Below, piece after piece: positions 38,704 through 50,580 of a stretch of 64,000 bases of DNA. Source of the DNA: Coprinellus micaceus (taxonomy: Eukaryota > Basidiomycota > Agaricomycetes > Agaricales > Psathyrellaceae); the NCBI GenBank assembly GCA_951394405.1, contig OX596342.1, positions 1,054,001 through 1,118,000 on the forward strand, written 5' to 3'. A program made the translations under genes and the position numbers. Each line of letters starts with the position of its first letter. Position 1 is the stretch's first letter. The notes beneath the pieces are model-generated. The model made no database searches and was not told the origin of the DNA. It worked only from the letters and a program-made list of their open reading frames with translations.

Positions 38704-40661
38704 ATGGCGCTGGCATCATTCATGACATTGAAGACTTCGGGCAATCCTCGACATCTCCTGCTGTTCGCCGTACTCTTCTCTCGGACGACCTATAGTGCTG
38801 GTGGATTGACTCCCGGTGACGTGGTCTATCGGGACCTCGCTTCTTGGGACCTTGATTCACCCTTGTTGCCTCCCAGGCCGAAGAAGACAGTCGCAGGGCA
38901 ACTCGACGACAATTTTGGGTTAAGGCTAGATGACTGGTGCAATATGCCCCATGTATCCCCCGAAACATACGTGTCCGTCAGATTCAAGCCCTGAGAAAGC
39001 CCGGGAAAACTGACCGCACGGCTTGTGCAGAATCCCACCCGAAGAATACGTACTCCGATACGTCGAGGTCATCCAACGGCACCACAAGCGAACGCCGTAC
39101 TCTTCGAACCTATTCTATCAGGAAGATACGGGTTGGGACTGCGGGAGTTCGGGCCCCCTATATGGTTTGGCGAGGTGAGACTCGGATCAGCTGCTATTTG
39201 ACGAGTCTCATCGTTCGGAATAGCAGCGAGGGGGCATCTCCTGTGCAGTGGCTGGCCCATACAGACACCAATAACCCTTTTGCAAGCACCCAGAAACAGC
39301 CCGTAGTTACATCGAGGTATGTGGAGGTGTTTCGTACCCTCGATAACGGCTAATACTATATTTCGCTCCTTCAGTTGTCAATTTCCTCAATTGACTCCAG
39401 AGGGCTTCAGAGACTCTATCGAGCACGGGGCTGTATGTGCCCATCTATTTAGACAATATCTGAGACTCATGCCAGGAACAGCACCTCCGGGAGGTCTACG
39501 GAACGCGGTTGGGTCTGTCCGAAGCCTTCGACCCAGAGGAAGCGACCTTCCGTTCGTAAAATTCGAGTCGGCACTCACCGTTCATAGTTTTACTGACGCT
39601 TTTGCTCGGCTTAGGTGTGACAAACAACCCCTTGACTTCGCAAGTTGCATCTGGACTCCTGCAAGGAATCTACCCCGGCGATATAGTAAAGGCACACGAA
39701 GTACTCATCCAGCCTGCTTCCATCGACTCCCTGGAGCCTCGCTACTCGTGCCCGAGCACAGATGCCCTGAGGACATCGTTCACAACTGGGTCGAATGGGT
39801 CGGTTTGGAAGGCGCACCTTCAAACGGCTCATGACGATGGAACATTCGACGCATTGGATGCGGTATCCGGGATTCGATCTGACGACGGAGAATGGCATGT
39901 CAGCTTCGACCAGTGAGCATCCTTCTACCTCTCAGCAGTCACCACTCGTGACTTCAACTCTTCTAGCTACTCCGACAACCTTAGGGCGCGAGAGTGCCAC
40001 TCGAAGCCTTTCCCATGCAGCCTTACCAACGGTTCATTTTGTGTCTTGCCAGAACTGGTGAGTTCGCACCAGTCGCCTTCCGCGGCCAGACAAGGTCTGA
40101 ACATTCCCTCAACGATGCAGGCTCAAAAGGTGTACTCCATCGGGAACTGGGAGTACTCGTATCTGTACCGAGATGCCCCCGGAGCGCTCGAGTACTCTAC
40201 TCGAAAGTTCGGAGCCTGGATGCTGGAACTTGAATCCCATTTACGTGCTGCTATCTCTGGGGCAAGTCGGGTCCGATATAGGCACAACGTCGCTCACGAT
40301 GGTTCCATATCGTCCCTTCTTGGATTCCTCCAAGTTTCGAAGATGGGGTGGCCTGGGATGTGAGTGAGGAGCTCTGGATTTCCCCCGAGAAACTAATGCG
40401 CAAGTCTAACAGGGGAAGCGAGGTGGTGTTCGAGTTGTACCAGCGTAGCGGCGGGGAGTCTTGGCACATTCGAGTCCTATGGTCCGGGTCCGCGATGGAG
40501 ACGTCTACAAACCTCGGAAGGCTGGACATGGTACCAGTGAAGGACTTCTTCCAATGTAAGCCCTCGATTGTTGTCTCAAGTTGCACGCCAGTGACGCGAA
40601 GTCGACAACAGATATTACATCACTGGTTCCGAACGGAGAGTGGCTGCTACAAGCTTGTTAG
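38704..40661 (+). CDS. Histidine-acid-phosphatase-like secreted protein
   Basis: Histidine phosphatase superfamily (branch 2), probably an extracellular phosphomonoesterase. The N-terminus has a hydrophobic stretch (HLLLFAVLFSRTTYSAGG). The first intron (phase 2) joins PHVSPETYV to IPPEEYVLRYVEVIQRHHKR. The catalytic motif reads RHHKRTP, against RHGxRxP in the family. Further blocks: SNLFYQEDTGWDCGSSGPLY, CQFPQLTPEGFRDSIEHGA, EQHLREVYGTRLGLSEAFDP, VTNNPLTSQVASGLLQGIYP, IQPASIDSLEPRYSCP, WEYSYLYRDAP, and the second active-site His-Asp in YRHNVAHDGSI. The stop is at 40659-40661 after WLLQAC. A GTTCGT donor near 39557 is needed to keep the frame (TFR to VTNN). About nine exons; all junctions are consistent. 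Confidence 0.85.
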
Positions 40662-42792
40662 GGGGCACGGCACACCCCATGGGCGGATCCTGAGTAGTCA
40701 AGTAAGTCGTACCCATAGTAAAGAACCTGGAGGTATCACCTGAGGCCCGATTCCAGTCTTGAACAGAGTCGGCGGGGAGTGCGCGGAATCGGATGCACGC
40801 TCGACCTATTATCGAAGTCGAAAACCCCTTTGGTACCGGGAGGGAATGGTACGCGATGCCCTGGTTGGCGGCACAGTGATACCTATACGCCCATTTCTCC
40901 AGCTCTTCAATCCCCGAGGTGGGTGGGACATAGCATCGGCAGTAGTAATTGAAGCTCCTAGTCGACAACGTTCTGGTCGGTGAAGTTCTATGGATCGAGC
41001 GTAAGGATTGGGGTTAATATGCCCCGGCTTTGCTACAAACCTATCAGAATGAGACAGCAATTTTAATACCAACAATTCGAACGTACTTGAGTAGGTGTTA
41101 GCTCCTTACCGAACTCCGAACCCCGAACTGGAGGCCGTGCTCATCCTTCGTTTGGGCTCAGGCCTGCTAGGACTGGCCACTGTCGCCCCATGGTCGATTC
41201 GAACGAAGAGTCGAAGAGACTAGGCGGCTGAGATGGCCCCATCCCAGGAGTACCTGGAAGTTCAATCAGGTGACGAGGTTCTAGCGAACCACGAGGTTCA
41301 ACCCCATCTACAGTAACACTGGCACGGGATATCTAGGCCCCTTGATACATCGATATCCTTGCGTGCATCCTGAGCTGGAGCCAAAGAATAGACAAAGGAC
41401 ACGCATTTTTGTTGCGCACAGCGGCGGCCGTCGGCTCGATTCAGGCATTGAGGGGGTTGGGTCGGTTACGCAGTGGAGGCCTTGGAAGTGGAATGAGTGA
41501 GGGAAGGCTGGAAGCATGCATGTCGGGAATTGCCGAGTCGGCGTCTAAACCAACGAGTGGTCACCCCAAGATACTCTTCTTGGTCCTGAGCAGCGATGTG
41601 CCCTAGAAACAACTTGAAAGACGCGAGAGAGCACACCTTCGACCACTCCACCCACTTGTTCCCCCGGAATTGGAAAGCTCAATGAGCGAATTTCATCTCG
41701 AAATAGACAGCGAGTTCATCGTGATAAGACGCCGGTACGTCCGAAATTCGAATCCAGCAGGGCAACTTTCCTCAATGCCTTGTTTTTTTTGTCAGGCCCT
41801 TGGCGCGTTTCTCTGCCCCGGCCGCTTGTCCCTCGGTCGCTGTGGGATTCCGACCCCTTCCTCCACGACAGTACAGCGCTAAGAAGCCTGTCGAACCTGG
41901 TATGACACAGCACTACGTACCTCCTGCGGCGAGGCGTGTGCGACCTTGAAACTCGTGTTCCCCAACGTTTCTGCTTTATGACGCCGTCAAAGTCATCGCC
42001 TCTTCGCCCAGGTCCAAGTCCATTCCTATCGTCTATCACTGATAGATAGTCTAGGAAGGGTTCCGGTACGTGTGGCACTGCTGAATCCATCGGGGAACCA
42101 ACATTCGGCAGTCATATGGCCCCGTCCACCCTTTTCAATGGGCTGACGGAACAATGCAGAGGGCCGATTCAACGCGGTGAGGTACTGGACATTTCATTTC
42201 GACGATTATAAGGATGTGAGCCATCCGCCCAGGCAAGATTAGAATTTATTCCACTCTTTTGCGCGTATCTCTGCGCTTTTTCCCTCCACCCCCAGCGCAG
42301 CCGTGGTCCCTGTGCCCAGGTCTCCACCAACTCACACACGGGCTACATAAGGGCTGAACCCCCAGGACGACCTCGGTTCTGCTTTCTTTCCCTTCATTCC
42401 TCTGCCTCGACCGCATCAAGTCATCGTGTACCCGCCTTGAAGCCGAGACGAGGACCTGGGTCTGTCGCGCCGTTACGACCACTTTACGACCACGCCAATT
42501 CGGGTGCCGTTACGATATAATTTCGGTTGTGGCTGTCGGCGCTTGGTGTTGACTCTTTTCAAGGGCCAAAGATTGAGTTGGGTTGACTGACATCCCCGGT
42601 TTCCTTTCTACCACCACCAACCCCACCGTCGCTACTCCTCTCGCCCATTCCCTTCAAGACTCGATTCGTTTGAAGCGCTCCTCCTCCCCTCATTTATCAC
42701 CTTCCACCGCCTACGGAAAACTCCAGTTCTGGCCCTCTCAAGTCGGCGTCGGACCCTCCTCCCTTCACCGACTCATACAAATCCGAATCAAG
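40662..42792. other. Long intergenic region
   Basis: About 2.1 kb without a gene I can support. Open frames such as 41716-42090 (-) have no domain or splice logic. The right end is pyrimidine-rich, as expected for a fungal promoter. Confidence 0.45.
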
Positions 42793-45289
42793 ATGGCGGG
42801 ACCAGCAATCGTCAGTCATATCTCAAGCGATCCGCTCTTTCCCATCGACGGAATGACGAAGCTGATCATGAAAGCCCTGTATCCTTACCTTGGGGCCGTA
42901 TTCGTGCGTCGCAGTTGCTTCCTTCCTATCCCAAGCTATGCTAACCATTTGCTCGACTTGTGGTCGCCTCTTCTTCCCATTTCCCCCTTGACTTGACCTT
43001 CGATCGGGTTGCCATGTCGAACGCGTTGGCTTGGAATTGCGGGTGTAGCTGGAAACCTTCTTCTACGGTAAGCAACCCCCAACCCCCCTCCTTCTCCAAT
43101 CCCGGGGACACGCTGTCTGCGTATCCTGGCGATCCCAAGAAATCCAATTCGATTACCATACAAACATTCCTTCCCACCTGTCCATCCCGAAATATCTCCA
43201 CCAACTCCGGCTGATCACTAATACCAAACTTTTTCAATTGAATAGGCATCTACTGTATCCTCTTCGGGATCTGCATCTACGTGCTGCTCAGGAGGAACAA
43301 GGCCCTACACTGGGTTCTCCTCATCTTCGCGGTGCTCATGTTTGGCCTGGCAACTGCGGACATTGGGTATACGTATTACTTGGTGTTTGGAAAGCTCTTG
43401 GAGGGGACATTGAGCTTTAGGAGCCTGTATCCAAAGTATGTTATGTTCGTGACCAATGGGTGAGTGTTGATTTTTCGTTCTCTACCTCGGGGTGCGGGAA
43501 GATCGGGTGACTGGGTGGGTCGTCGTCCACCCATTCTTCTCACCCATCCCTCTATCATTACACTCCATCTCGGTGCCTGCCCACCAACGTGAAATCACGT
43601 ACTGACCGACTGTTCATCTCCACCCTAAAAGTATCCTAGCAGATACACTCCTCGTACGTACCTCCCTCCAAGCCCAGACTGATTGATGGTCGACACCCGT
43701 CTCTCATTCTGGGATTTTATGGGCGCTGAAGATCAGAACCCGTTAGCTAACGTCCCCCCTTTTACCTCTCTACCAGATGTACCGATGCTTCGTTGTCTGG
43801 GGCCGCAAGAAACGAATCATTGTAGGCCCGCTTTTGCTCCTCGTCGCTACTGCAGGTGCGTCTCACCTCCGACTCTCACCTCTTCGCCCGGTCGTTCTTC
43901 GTCCAGGCTGAGAAGTGGTATTATCGAATTTGTGAGCTAACTATTAGATCTTCCTAACCCCTTGTCTTGTGACTTGTAGTCTCTGGATACGTGTTTGAAG
44001 GAGCGGCTGCTAATTTGTTCCGACATGCCTGGGTGTATTTGGCCATGACGTTCGGCCTGAACGTCCTCTTGACCATTCTAACCGGTAGGCCCTTCACCTG
44101 GGAATGCGTGTAGGGTAAAACACTGACGTGCGTTCAGCTGGAAGGATCTGGTGGCTGAGACAAAAGACGAGGGTAGTGCTGGGGGACAATCTTCTCAAGC
44201 GGTATAGTGCAACGCTCACGATACTGTGGGTCCTCATCCAGCTTTGTTTCATCCGAAGTTCATCTTAACCTTCTTGCTAGAATCGAATCTGGGGTGCTAT
44301 ACTCAACCTACATGATCCTCGACCTTGCATTCCAGAACGATCCTTCAGCCAGCACGATCCTGGATGCTGGTTTGATTCAAGTGGTTGTACGTACTCTGCA
44401 ACCGCCTAAACAGCCGTCTCCTCTCATACTAACGCCACTTCTCCCATGAACAAAGGGGATCATGCCAACCTTGATCATCGTGCAGGTTGGCCTTGGCCGC
44501 GCAATCCACGACATGGAGACCACCTCGAGCAACGACCCTCTCAGCCGCATCGAGGCCAACAAAGCTGCGGGAATATCTCTCCGCTCGTTCACCGAAGCTA
44601 ACGCTTACACGTACTCTGAACCCAGCTACGCTGGTGCCTATGCTGCGCAGAGGTCGAGTAGCGTTATCCAGATAGAGCCATGTCCAGGGTCAACCGGCGA
44701 GATTCCTGCACGTTCACCGCCTCTCCGGTCGGAGGGCACCCGACAGCGAGACCGCAATCAACTCCCACCTCTTAAAACTCACCGGTCTGGTGCTTCCGGC
44801 GCTACCACAGCGAAGAGCTACTGGGACGATGATGATACGGGCTCGTTCACGCCTGCGCCACAGCGTCGGTCGCGCAAGCGGAGTACGAGGTCGAGAACGG
44901 ATTCAAATGCATCTGGCCCGTATCCCCCTCGCTCACCCACACCTGCGTTCGGGTACGAACTCCCCAACAAGAGCCTCAGTAAACGGACGCTGTATGAGAC
45001 AGGGCTGGACGGGTACGTCGTCCCTTGCGTGGTGCGGTCGCCTGCCCCGTATTCGCCACTGCATGCCGCACCGCCAGGCATACTGCCTCTGGCCTCCCCA
45101 GGGCCTGAGACACCTGAACTGGCGAGACCGCACCTGATGAGTAGGGGGCAGTCCTTTAGAGCGGAGGAGGTGCGTGGGGATGGGAGGTGGGGCTCGAGAG
45201 GGCATGAGCGGAGCAATTCGTTCCCGCTGAGCCTTGTGCCCTCGAGGGCGAGCTCAGACGATAGCAAGGGGCCGTACACGCCTATTTGA
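42793..45289 (+). CDS. Seven-helix membrane protein, paralogue 4
   Basis: Closest relative in the window is the gene at 13.8 kb. Exon 1 from 42793 (MAGPAIVSHISSDPLFPIDG to YPYLGAVF), a 19-nt microexon 43049-43067 (LETFFYG with the next bases), then IYCILFGICIYVLLRRNK. Helices: WVLLIFAVLMFGLATADIGY, YRCFVVWGRKKRIIVGPLLL, LAMTFGLNVLLTILT, ESGVLYSTYMILDLAF and IMPTLIIVQVGLGRAI. Introns are short GT-AG and in phase. The C-terminal tail of about 250 residues is hydrophilic and rich in Ser, Pro, Arg (SRKRSTRSRTDSNASG, YPPRSPTP), far longer than in the other three paralogues, and ends PYTPI. Confidence 0.82.
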
Positions 45290-46026
45290 TTTAAGCGCCA
45301 GGCTACAATCTTGCTAGGTTGTGTGTTTTCCTCACTTCTTGGACCTTACGTTGGACTTCCCTCACCTGTTCCTGACATTCATTTTCTTCGCTGTAATGAC
45401 CTTTGACGCCCTTCCTTTGTTATTCTGCAAGCACGCTTCATACTCTATCCCGACACCAACATCATTACCTACCATCTAGTATCTATTAACACCCTTGGGC
45501 TGCATCTTGTACTTTTAGGCATACCCAATACCCTGCATACACTGCACATGTTGCACACACCACCCGCTCGCCGCTCATTCAATTGTACCAATTAGACGCC
45601 CAATCTTGCCTGGTGCACGACCACTGTATTCATAGACCTAATACCATTCGGCCCTTCGCTTCGTGCGCCATCTGGAGCTCAACCCGGTATTCCGAGTCGG
45701 ACGTCGAGTTTGAATATTCTTTTCTGGATGGGTCGTACGGGGACGGTGAGAGTGAGTTGACAGACGCCCATGACTCAGACCAGTATTCAGTCGTTATCGG
45801 CCGTGACCGCAACAGGAGAGTCTTGGTGTGAAATTTCCGAATGAATATGTATAAATAATAGAACGGTAGAGGCTAGAAGTAGAGGCGCACATGCGGGGTG
45901 GTGAATAGCACGGGCATGAAAGGGAAATGCGAAGGCAGAATAGAAGTTAGTACAGATGGGTAATCGAATTTACCAAGAAAAGGTTGGCCCAACGACACAC
46001 GTCGGGATAGATAAGCAGTCGATATG
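45290..46026. other. Convergent intergenic region
   Basis: 3' flanks of two convergent genes. An 82-codon open frame at 45583-45831 (+) is acidic toward its end but has no supporting feature. Confidence 0.45.
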
Positions 46027-47849
46027 TTACGGCTCGCCCATGCGTTCCATTCCTCTTAGTACGATAGCACAACATCCTGTGGGTGCAACGAGAACCGTTA
46101 GGACGGTCCGGGCCAAACTAGAAGGGGTTGAACGTACAGGTTCGGGTGTAATTTCAGAACGCTTCGGGAGCTTATACTCTGTCGTCAGTCCGCTTTCTCC
46201 CTTCTTCACCGGGAGAGGCTCGGGCGTGGGGGCTGCAGGGGCAGATCCCTCGCCCCCGATTGCGTCCGTCTTCGAAGCGCTCGACCCTGACTTTGCGGGG
46301 CGCTTAGACCGAGATTTACTACCCTTCCTGTTAGAAGGTTTCCTGTTGCTCCGATTCTTGTCTGCGTCCTTCTCCTTTCCAGCTGCGTCCTTCTCAGCTC
46401 CTTCCTCCTGGTCGACCTCGTCGGCATTGACCTTGGGTGCTTTAGGTAATTTGGGCGTCTTTGGCGACTTGGTAACAACCTTCTTCGCCTCTTTCCTCGC
46501 CCGCCTCGCCAGCATCTGCAGCTGGCTGATGTAACTTCGCCTCTCTTTCGCGGTCTTCTCGCTGAGCTCCACGATGGACTTGACCTTTGCGGTTTCCTCT
46601 TCCGAGTTCCACCAACCGTGGTCTTTGGGCAGGTAGGAGCGAGCGTGAGAGTAGACACATTTCCCAGAACCGAACTTGCAGGCGTCGAGAAGGAAGTAGA
46701 TGCAGACGTTACGACCGCTGGAATAGGGAGAGCTATGTCAGCAACACCGTGCCCAACCGCCGGGTGGGGACATACAGATCATCGCGAACGCTCTTCTCAT
46801 CTGGAGCATGCGAGAAGGGGCACAAGTTGGCTTTGGCGCATCCCATTCGATTGTAGAATCGACACGGTACACCATTCCCCCGGTGGTTGCAATCGCTCGT
46901 GTTGGACAAAGTGTCCATCTCGAGCGCTTGATCATCATAATGCGGATATGAAAAGTCGAGTTCCGGGACAACGGTCTCCACAGCCTCTGCAGATGCGACT
47001 CCCACTTCTGAAGTTTCGGCAGGTGCGGGGGCGGTGTCCAGAGAGATGGTGTGGTTTCCTAGCTTGGTCCCTGTTTTGAGCGCCTTCAGAACACTCTGCA
47101 GGGCCTCGTCGGCACGCTTGTGGGTGGCATCATGGGTGGTTACAATCTCGAGATCTAATCATAGTGTGATGTGCGGAATTAGCCTTCGCCGGAAGTGAGT
47201 TGCGGAAGGGGAGGTGGGGAGGGGCGGAGGGGACAAGGATCACGTAGAGTTGAGTACACACCGGTTTTTGCTGCTCTTAGCAACCGTTGCTCGAGGCGGG
47301 CTACACCTCGCAGGTATCTGGCCTCGATGGCCTTAGGCTCGAGGGTTAGAGCACGGGTAGATGCATGCGCTGCTTCCTCGTACCTATGTCTAATTAAGTC
47401 CAGTGAACTCGATCAAGCTTTCGGAGGGTACACACCATCCCAACTTTGAGTATGTCAGTGTGAGCTTGATATAGTAGTCGAAGTTGGAGGGCCATATATC
47501 GACGGCTTCGAGGTAAGGGATATAAGCTTCCTGGTACTTCTCCTTGCTGAAGAGTTCATCGCCCTGTTCCGGAGGTTCTTGAGCAAGGAATTGGAATTGG
47601 AAGGTAAGTATATGCGCGCACCATTCGCCTGAACACCTCTGCCTTTCCATGCTTCTCTGCTTTCTTTTGGGCGCGCATCTCGACACGGGCAAGTCGCAGC
47701 TCCTCCTTTGTCACCGTCTGCATAAACGGAGGTTCGTCATCCGAGTCCGAGTCGATGTCGTCGAGGTCCCCCAGATTCTCGAGAGTGGATTTGGGGGACA
47801 TAATGAGCTGGGTAATGTTGAAGGGTGTCTCCGACATGGTCGTGCCCAT
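46027..47849 (-). CDS. TPR plus CCCH zinc-finger protein
   Basis: Probable RNA-binding protein with a protein-interaction module. The N-terminus (MGTTMSETPFNITQLIM, then an acidic DDIDSDSDDEPPF and a basic KKAEKHGKAE segment) is followed by TPR-like helices: EQGDELFSKEKYQEAYIPYL, WPSNFDYYIKLTLTYSKLG, EEAAHASTRALTLEPKAIEA. Two CCCH fingers follow: CRFYNRMGCAKANLCPFSH (C-x7-C-x5-C-x3-H) and CIYFLLDACKFGSGKCVYSH (C-x7-C-x6-C-x3-H), then KDHGWWNSEEE. The C-terminus is strongly basic, Lys/Ser/Pro-rich. Start 47849 or 47837; both ATGs are in frame. The last about 30 codons are unlike the rest, so a missed 3' intron is possible. Divergent from MED8. Confidence 0.8.
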
Positions 47850-48080
47850 AGATCTTATCCAAATTGCAATGCACCGAGGTGTAGGTTGGGTATTTATCTT
47901 CTCGCTGTGCTGATCCATCACCGTCGTCGTCGCATGTTTTGTGCGGGCATCATTGATCGTGATGATCACGGCCACCAGCGGCCACAATGACGGAAGCACT
48001 TACCATCTCCGGTCACTATCTCCTCCTCGTCCCTCTTTCCCCAGTTCTGATATTCGTCGCCTCTATCTCGAGAACAAGCT
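47850..48080. promoter_or_regulatory. Bidirectional promoter TPR-CCCH / MED8
   Basis: 231 nt between divergent start codons. Contains pyrimidine-rich tracts on the MED8 side; no specific site assigned. Confidence 0.45.
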
Positions 48081-49016
48081 ATGGCAGTCCAACGTCAGCA
48101 AAGTCAACTTCCGCCAGAGGTGCAGAAGCTGCCCACTCCCCAACTTCCAGTATCTCAGCTCGAATCTCTCAGATTCAAGGCGAACCAGATCATCGAATCC
48201 ATCGAAGGCCTCTACGCCATGTTAGAAGGCCGCGTGTATCCCGAGTACATGCCTTCCTGGCCGGACCTTCTCTCCAAGTACAACATCATCCTCTCCCAAA
48301 CCCACAACTTCTCGAACTCCCTCGTCAACCCCTTCCCCACTGCTCGAGCCCAGCAGCACCAGCAGCAAAATGAACAAGAAAATATTTTCCAGAAGATTGT
48401 AATGCACCCCAACGGTGGAATGACAGATCAACAGATGGATGGGGAGGTTGGCCCGCTGTTGAGGAACCAGCAGACAATGACGGTGCTGAAGCAGGAGAAC
48501 GAGACCGTCAGGCGGCTATCGGAGCATATGGCGACACGGGGGATGCTCGGGGTCCTGGGTATTACTGGGGACTCTGCTGCGCAACCCAACGCCAATGGGT
48601 TCGGTGGCCATTACATACCACCCCCGCCGAAACCTGAGTATGAAGATGTAACTCAAGAATGCAACGAGATTCGCGACGCGCACGACCGTCTCGTTGACCG
48701 TGCAGTGAAGGCCGTCGCGTTGTTGCGAGACAAGTACGAGTGGAAGACGCGTGTGGAAGTCGAAGTTGAGGAGTCGGAGGAGTTGGATTGGGATCCTCGG
48801 TACGGTGTCTCACTTCCACCTCCGCAGCGTCACTTGGATGAGGATGTCGGGATGGAAAGCGATAGTTCTGGGGATGATGAGGATGACCAGGATGAGGCCG
48901 ACGTGGAACAGTTGATGGATCGCCCGGAGGATATGGAAGGCCGTACACCAGGCTCAACAGGGTTGTTTGGGTCGACGGTAGCTGGGGGATCTGCGCAGAT
49001 GGAGGGCATCTTGTAG
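48081..49016 (+). CDS. MED8: Mediator complex subunit 8
   Basis: Head-module subunit of Mediator, which links activators to RNA polymerase II in the nucleus. Single exon, 311 residues. The N-terminal helices are typical of MED8 (LPVSQLESLRFKANQIIESI, PEYMPSWPDLLSKYNIILSQ, THNFSNSLVNPFP), followed by a Gln-rich linker and the block VGPLLRNQQTMTVLKQENET. A second helical region (CNEIRDAHDRLVDRAVKAVA) and an acidic tail (SDSSGDDEDDQDEADVEQ) end at 49016. Confidence 0.9.
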   Translation: MAVQRQQSQLPPEVQKLPTPQLPVSQLESLRFKANQIIESIEGLYAMLEGRVYPEYMPSWPDLLSKYNIILSQTHNFSNSLVNPFPTARAQQHQQQNEQENIFQKIVMHPNGGMTDQQMDGEVGPLLRNQQTMTVLKQENETVRRLSEHMATRGMLGVLGITGDSAAQPNANGFGGHYIPPPPKPEYEDVTQECNEIRDAHDRLVDRAVKAVALLRDKYEWKTRVEVEVEESEELDWDPRYGVSLPPPQRHLDEDVGMESDSSGDDEDDQDEADVEQLMDRPEDMEGRTPGSTGLFGSTVAGGSAQMEGIL

Positions 49017-49057
49017 CCGAGTAGTCTCATTTTGAAAGTACGCGTCACAGGTGAGAT

Positions 49058-50135
49058 CTACCAAGCATTAAAGAGGCGTAACGATAACAGGAAGCCGACT
49101 ACAGAGTCTTTCACCACATCACGAACTTCTGGACCAACGCATGCACTAGTCACCGCCCCTGCTGCGAACCCTACGAGAAGCTTCCCAACATCTACCGCAT
49201 ACCCCTCTCCTATTCCCCTTCCACCTTTACTCTTCTCGCCTGCCTTCGATGCCACACTCTCATCATCCGGCTCATACTTCGCCTTCTCCTTCCAATTCTC
49301 CAACAGCCTTCCTGACCCTGGCGCGAACTCCAAGGCCGGCAATCCGTCAATGCTTTTCGCGTTGTACTTCTTCCAAAGGTTCTTCAGGCCCTTGGTCGGT
49401 GGAAGCTCCTTAGGAGGCTCGCTGCTGGTCTCGTCCGCAGGTGTGCAAGATGCGTAGTGGTCGTATTCTTCTTGTTCCTTGGACACCGCGAAGCGTGACA
49501 GTCGATTTCGGGGCGCTTTGTAGGTGAAGAAAGGGATGGAGAAGCCGCAGGACTGGATCGTGGATTCGTTCAGTGGTTGGTCAATCAGTCAGTCGGATGG
49601 GATGAGTGAAAGTGGGAATGTGCTTACGGTTCCGGCTTTGTGCACATCTACCCAGATGACGGACCGTGACCCAGGCTGGCGTTTTCCTGGAGGAAGCAGT
49701 TCTTCATACTCTGGCGTACCGAACTCGAACACTCTGGCTGTGAAACATAACTCTCATCAGTAACAACCGCGACTTTCTGCAAAAGCACACACCTGTACCA
49801 AACAACCTAACGATCCTCGGTGGTCCCTCAAACGCGACGAACATAAGCGTGATCCTTCCGTTCTCCTTGACATGGGCGATGGTCTCGGCCCCGCTCCCCG
49901 TCAGGTCTTCGTACCATACCGTGTTGGTCTTGACGCTCTTCCACTCGATTTCCCCGTTGTCCTTGCACTCCGCCTCGCTCGTGTCGTAGACGAGGCGGAA
50001 GGTGTTCTCAACGCCCTTGGGCGATACGTTGACGTGCTGACTTTCGGAGAGAGGTGCGGTGGATACGTAGAAGAGGCGTTGGGCTTCGATCCATTGGATG
50101 AGAGTGCCGGGGATGTGGTCGTAGAATAAGCCCAT
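49058..50135 (-). CDS. Pyridoxamine-phosphate-oxidase-fold protein, copy 1
   Basis: FMN-binding split-barrel family protein; substrate unknown. The start at 50135 reads MGLFYDHIPGTLIQWIEAQR, LFYVSTAPLSESQHVNVSPK, WYEDLTGSGAETIAHVKENG, RITLMFVAFEGPPRIVRLFG. An intron follows LFGTG; the next exon reads RVFEFGTPEYEELLP and SRSVIWVDVHKAGT, then after a second intron SCGFSIPFFTYKAPR. The C-terminus continues with a linker and a weakly hydrophobic helix (VGKLLVGFAAGAVTSACVG), suggesting membrane association. Tandem with copy 2, same strand, 445 nt apart. Ends at 49058, 41 nt beyond the convergent MED8 stop. Confidence 0.88.
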
Positions 50136-50580
50136 ATCTATCGCTTGTGAGGCAGTTGGGACGGTCGGGTCGCATTCAATTTATATTGATATCTCTTAGC
50201 GGGTTCGACGGTGTCGACCCACGAAGCGCAGCAGCCACGACATTCAAGATGCCGGTCGAACGACGCAACCCTCCCACACGGCGGAATTGAGACGAACACA
50301 GCGGCGACTGTGCAAGAACGTGTTTCATCCTCCCCACAACCTCACTTTAGGTTGTTATTTTCTTTTGATTCCGCAAGTGGCTTTATGGCATGACTGCGCA
50401 TGTCGTTATCAGATAAGATGCGCGAAGGCGAAGACCATTCAATAAAGGGAGAAGCCGCTGCTGCGGATGGGTCATTTATATGTCGCTGTAACGGCGCCTA
50501 AATTCCACCCGAACTTTGCACTAAATGTTGTTAGATGGTGTCATGGTAGTGTTCCGAGTTTCCCGTTTCTCCCCACCGAA
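50136..50580. other. Intergenic region between tandem PNPOx-fold genes
   Basis: Promoter of copy 1 and 3' flank of copy 2. No coding signal. Confidence 0.5.

Noticed and set aside
41716..42090. 124-codon minus-strand open frame in the long intergenic region
   Set aside because: Arg/Ser-rich random-looking composition, no domain and no flanking exons.
45583..45831. 82-codon open frame after paralogue 4
   Set aside because: No homology recognised, no splice context; most likely 3' UTR or flank.
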